This document shows positions 50,056 through 52,442 of a stretch of DNA of 52,442 nucleotides, piece after piece. A program made the translations under genes and the position numbers. A model generated the notes under the pieces. The model did not search any database, was not told the DNA's origin, and saw only the letters and a list, made by a program, of their open reading frames with translations. The stretch is from an uncultured Porphyromonadaceae bacterium (lineage in GTDB: Bacteria > Bacteroidota > Bacteroidia > Bacteroidales > Muribaculaceae). Location of the stretch: positions 1 through 52,442 of the forward strand of contig CALKRW010000023.1 of assembly GCA_937989585.1 (NCBI GenBank), in the 5' to 3' direction. Positions within the stretch are counted from its first letter, which is position 1. Each line of letters starts with the position of its first letter.

Positions 50056-51042
50056 TTAGTTGCCGTAGTTCAGGGTAGTATAGTAGCGGTAAGAACCGTC
50101 GTTGGCATAGTCTCCGAAATATGACAGGGTGATGTAGCCGTTGTTGTAGCCCCACCATGTCGAGGAAACATTCCCGCCGCCGTTGTTCTGGACTGAAACC
50201 GGGTAGCCGTATTGCGAGACAAACGAGTTATAGAGCATGTTGTAACGGCTCATGTCGTAAACCCGCGAGGAATAGACAAGTTCTGCTCCTGCCAATGCTC
50301 CGTTCACGTAATGGAGTTGTGAGGTAGGCCACGAGAAGTTGTACTGGTTGACATTATTTAGATAGATAATGTTGCTTCCGTAACCAGCTACGCTGTAACC
50401 GCCGTTCATCAGGTATGAGAGCGAGGCGTCTATCGTTGCTCCAAGGGCAATGCCCAGTATGGTCGAGATACGAGGTGCGCCATAATAAGGCCTGAATGAT
50501 GGCGGAGGTACCGGGCGTGCCCATGGACGGTATGCGGGAGCATAAGGCCGGTAGGGAGGCCGGTAAGGAGGTCTCGGATGTGGCCTGTGGGCTTGTGGAG
50601 GAGGTGGAGTGGGGCGGTAACCCGGGTTATGTCCCGGTCTGTGATCCGGTTTGTGCCCAGGTTTGTAGTCCGGTTTGTGATTTCCGGGACGGTAATTGTT
50701 GTTATGTGGTGGTGTAGGCCTGTTGTTGCCGGGGCGGTCGAAACCATTATGGTTGCCATGGCCGGGACGGTTGGCCGAGGGTGGTGCCGGACGGTCGTGA
50801 CCGCCGTTCCCCGGACGATGGCCGTTGTTGTCGGGACGTTTGTGGTCACCGTTGCCCGGGCGCCCCATGTTGCCCGGGCGCCCGTCCTTATTGTGGTGTC
50901 CGTTGTTGCCGGGACGGCCTTGGCTTGTTCTGGGGCGGTCATCCGAACGTGACATGTTGTGACGTCCTCTGTTCTCACCCATCGAGGTAACCAGCATTCC
51001 TGATATGAGCAGGAGGGAGATGTATGTAAAAAACCTTTTCAT
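50056..51042 (-). CDS. secreted Pro/Gly/His/Asn-rich protein with a C-terminal folded domain
   Basis: 328 residues: signal peptide (MKRFFTYISLLLISGMLVTS), then about 165 residues of low-complexity Pro/Gly/His/Asn/Arg-rich sequence (units such as RPGNNGH, NRPGHGN, DYKPGHKPDHRPGH and PPYRPPYRPYAPAYRPW), then a hydrophobic segment with ISTILGIALGATIDASLSYL (about 190-210), and a Tyr/Asn-rich C-terminal domain of about 110 residues (YSVAGYGSNIIYLNNVNQYNFSWPTSQLHYVNG...GYITLSYFGDYANDG). The layout resembles Bacteroidales exported proteins with DUF-type C-terminal domains. The His/Pro-rich part may bind metals or cell-wall material. The frame is secure, because other frames here are shadows caused by the GC-rich repeats. 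Confidence 0.85.
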   Translation of the reverse strand: MKRFFTYISLLLISGMLVTSMGENRGRHNMSRSDDRPRTSQGRPGNNGHHNKDGRPGNMGRPGNGDHKRPDNNGHRPGNGGHDRPAPPSANRPGHGNHNGFDRPGNNRPTPPHNNNYRPGNHKPDYKPGHKPDHRPGHNPGYRPTPPPPQAHRPHPRPPYRPPYRPYAPAYRPWARPVPPPSFRPYYGAPRISTILGIALGATIDASLSYLMNGGYSVAGYGSNIIYLNNVNQYNFSWPTSQLHYVNGALAGAELVYSSRVYDMSRYNMLYNSFVSQYGYPVSVQNNGGGNVSSTWWGYNNGYITLSYFGDYANDGSYRYYTTLNYGN

Positions 51043-51197
51043 ATTCGTTGCACTTTACATTTGTTAAACAATTGGTCTTGCTTCGAGGTTCGCGTCCCGC
51101 AATAAAAGATTGCCTTTATAATTAAGAGCGGATGCAAAGCGCTTGGTTTAATCTGTTGAGTATTTTTTACAAATCTGTCTGGAAAAATTGCCAGAAA

Positions 51198-52301
51198 TCA
51201 TACATTGAAACGGAAGTGCATGATATCGCCGTCCTGAACGACATATTCCTTGCCTTCGACACCCATCTTTCCGGCTTCCTTGACTGCGTTTTCACCACCC
51301 AGGCTTACATAGTCGTCATATTTGATGACTTCGGCCCTGATAAAGCCTTTCTCGAAGTCGGTGTGTATTATCCCTGCACACTGAGGCGCCTTGCTTCCGC
51401 GCATGAATGTCCAGGCGCGGCACTCGTCAGGACCGGCTGTGAAATAAGTCTGAAGATCAAGCAGCGCATATGCGGCACGAATCAGACGTGCCACGCCCGA
51501 GGTCTCGAGACCGATTTCGGCCAGGAATTCCTGACGCTCCTCGTAAGTGTCAAGTTCGGCGATGTCGGCCTCGGTCTGTGCTGCTACAATGAGAAGGCCC
51601 GAGTCCTCACCCTCTATCGCCTTCGCAACACTTTCTGTATATTTGTTGCCTGTGGCGGCTGAGGCATCATCGACATTGCATACATAGAGGACAGGCTTAT
51701 TAGTAAGCAGGAAAAGTTCCTTGGCATATGCAGTCTCGTCCGGAGTCTCAAGTTTGACAGAACGCGCAGGCTTGCCCTCGTCAAGAGCCTCCTTGTATCG
51801 TTTCAGCACCTCGGCCTGAAGTTTCGCGGTCTTGTCACCGCCGGTCTGTGCGGCCTTGAGTACCTTGTTGAGTCTGGCCTCGACTGTCTCGAGGTCCTTC
51901 AGTTGCAGTTCATAGTCAATAATTTCCTTGTCACGTACCGGGTCGACCGAACCATCGACATGCGTGATGTTGTCATCATCGAAACAGCGCAGCACATGAA
52001 GTATGGCATCGCACTCGCGGATGTTGGCGAGGAATTTGTTCCCGAGACCTTCACCTTTCGATGCTCCTTTCACCAGGCCGGCGATGTCGACAATCTCGAC
52101 AGTCGCCGGAACAACCGAACGTGGATTGCACATCTCCACAAGTTTGTTCAGGCGTTCGTCGGGCACGGTGATTACTCCGACATTAGGTTCGATTGTGCAG
52201 AAAGGAAAGTTTGCCGATTGCGCCTTGGCGTTCGACAGACAGTTGAAAAGGGTTGATTTGCCGACATTAGGCAGTCCGACTATACCACATTTTAGGGCCA
52301 T
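51198..52301 (-). CDS. ychF: redox-regulated ATPase YchF
   Basis: YchF is a ribosome-associated member of the Obg-related GTPases that prefers ATP. The P-loop GLPNVGKS is at residues 9-16, the FCTIEPNVGVITVPD G2 region follows, DIAGLVKGASKGEGLGNKFL is the G3 segment, and the NVDD-containing VLYVCNVDD replaces the usual NKxD, as in the ATP-preferring branch. A helical middle and the C-terminal TGS-like domain (AGPDECRAWTFMRGSKAPQCAGIIHTDFEKGFIRAEVI) complete 367 residues, the normal size. It stands alone with a -7 element upstream at 52389-52396. Confidence 0.96.
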   Translation of the reverse strand: MALKCGIVGLPNVGKSTLFNCLSNAKAQSANFPFCTIEPNVGVITVPDERLNKLVEMCNPRSVVPATVEIVDIAGLVKGASKGEGLGNKFLANIRECDAILHVLRCFDDDNITHVDGSVDPVRDKEIIDYELQLKDLETVEARLNKVLKAAQTGGDKTAKLQAEVLKRYKEALDEGKPARSVKLETPDETAYAKELFLLTNKPVLYVCNVDDASAATGNKYTESVAKAIEGEDSGLLIVAAQTEADIAELDTYEERQEFLAEIGLETSGVARLIRAAYALLDLQTYFTAGPDECRAWTFMRGSKAPQCAGIIHTDFEKGFIRAEVIKYDDYVSLGGENAVKEAGKMGVEGKEYVVQDGDIMHFRFNV

Positions 52302-52388
52302 GATATATTTTCAGTTTTTAATTCAATAATCAATGTGTTACCCTCAAGCAAAAAACTCCGGGAAGTCTGCAAAAGGCGTAATAATATG

Positions 52389-52396
52389 CAAAATTA
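52389..52396 (-). promoter_or_regulatory. -7 promoter element of ychF
   Basis: The minus strand reads TAATTTTG, an exact TAnnTTTG match, 88 bases upstream of the ATG at 52301. The region further upstream lies near the window edge and shows no clear TTTG at the right distance. Confidence 0.55.
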
Positions 52397-52442
52397 CAAA
52401 AAACTTTGAACATCGCCTAATTCATTGGTCTTTTGATTATTT

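Noticed and set aside
50430..50978. Alternative frames on both strands over the Pro/Gly-rich gene
   Set aside because: GC-rich tandem codons leave all frames open; only the frame with a signal peptide and a folded C-terminal domain is credible.

Overview
The window reads as a chromosome segment of a gut-type Bacteroidales bacterium, probably near Muribaculaceae (inferred; no marker was searched). Reasons: several starts are preceded by the Bacteroidetes promoter form (TTTG, about 19-20 bases, then TAnnTTTG); Shine-Dalgarno sites are lacking; and gene content is typical of the order (a Bacteroidetes-type trigger factor, tandem MBOAT/SGNH genes, a BspA-like leucine-rich repeat giant, secreted proteins ending in a YNLQG...GxYI tail, and a one-gene MetY route to homocysteine). 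Core genes look GC-richer than the stretches at about 6.7-10.3 kb and 37-48 kb.

Layout. 0.2-6.7 kb: a small secreted protein, trigger factor, ClpB and a glutamine synthetase. 6.7-10.3 kb: an AT-rich accessory patch with a shortened KilA-N protein, a DarG-like macro-domain protein, a possible degenerate aspartic-protease-fold protein and the tail of a mobilisation protein, so probably mobile-element debris. 10.3-11.6 kb: a secreted beta-propeller-like protein. 11.7-18.5 kb, minus strand: a tight run udk-lptB-M48 protease-nadE-MBOAT-SGNH. 18.7-22.5 kb, minus: mutS2 and a GH28 glycosidase. 22.8-37.3 kb, plus: an ECF sigma factor, then a long collinear series ftsY-rimO-menF-SGNH-SGNH-MBOAT-metY-metF-metH. 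37.4-46.9 kb: a Tyr-rich secreted protein, a membrane Ser/Thr kinase converging on an HTH-type protein, and a 1589-residue LRR protein. 47.0-48.0 kb: a small unknown gene and, on the plus strand, a rod-shaped structured RNA with terminator that I interpret as a candidate 6S RNA. 48.0-52.3 kb, minus: two glycosyltransferases, a Pro/Gly/His/Asn-rich secreted protein and YchF.

How the parts fit. Two separate MBOAT plus SGNH sets suggest O-acylation of two surface glycans; LptB, the two glycosyltransferases and the secreted proteins also point to envelope biogenesis. Trigger factor, ClpB, FtsY, RimO and YchF serve protein synthesis, targeting and quality control. MetY-MetF-MetH form a complete route from O-acetylhomoserine to methionine. 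The least explained signals are the structured RNA at 47.4-47.65 kb, with an alternative fold involving its own promoter region, and the KilA-N locus, which has a promoter palindrome, a 32-bp perfect palindrome inside the gene, and recurring CGGTACAA words.
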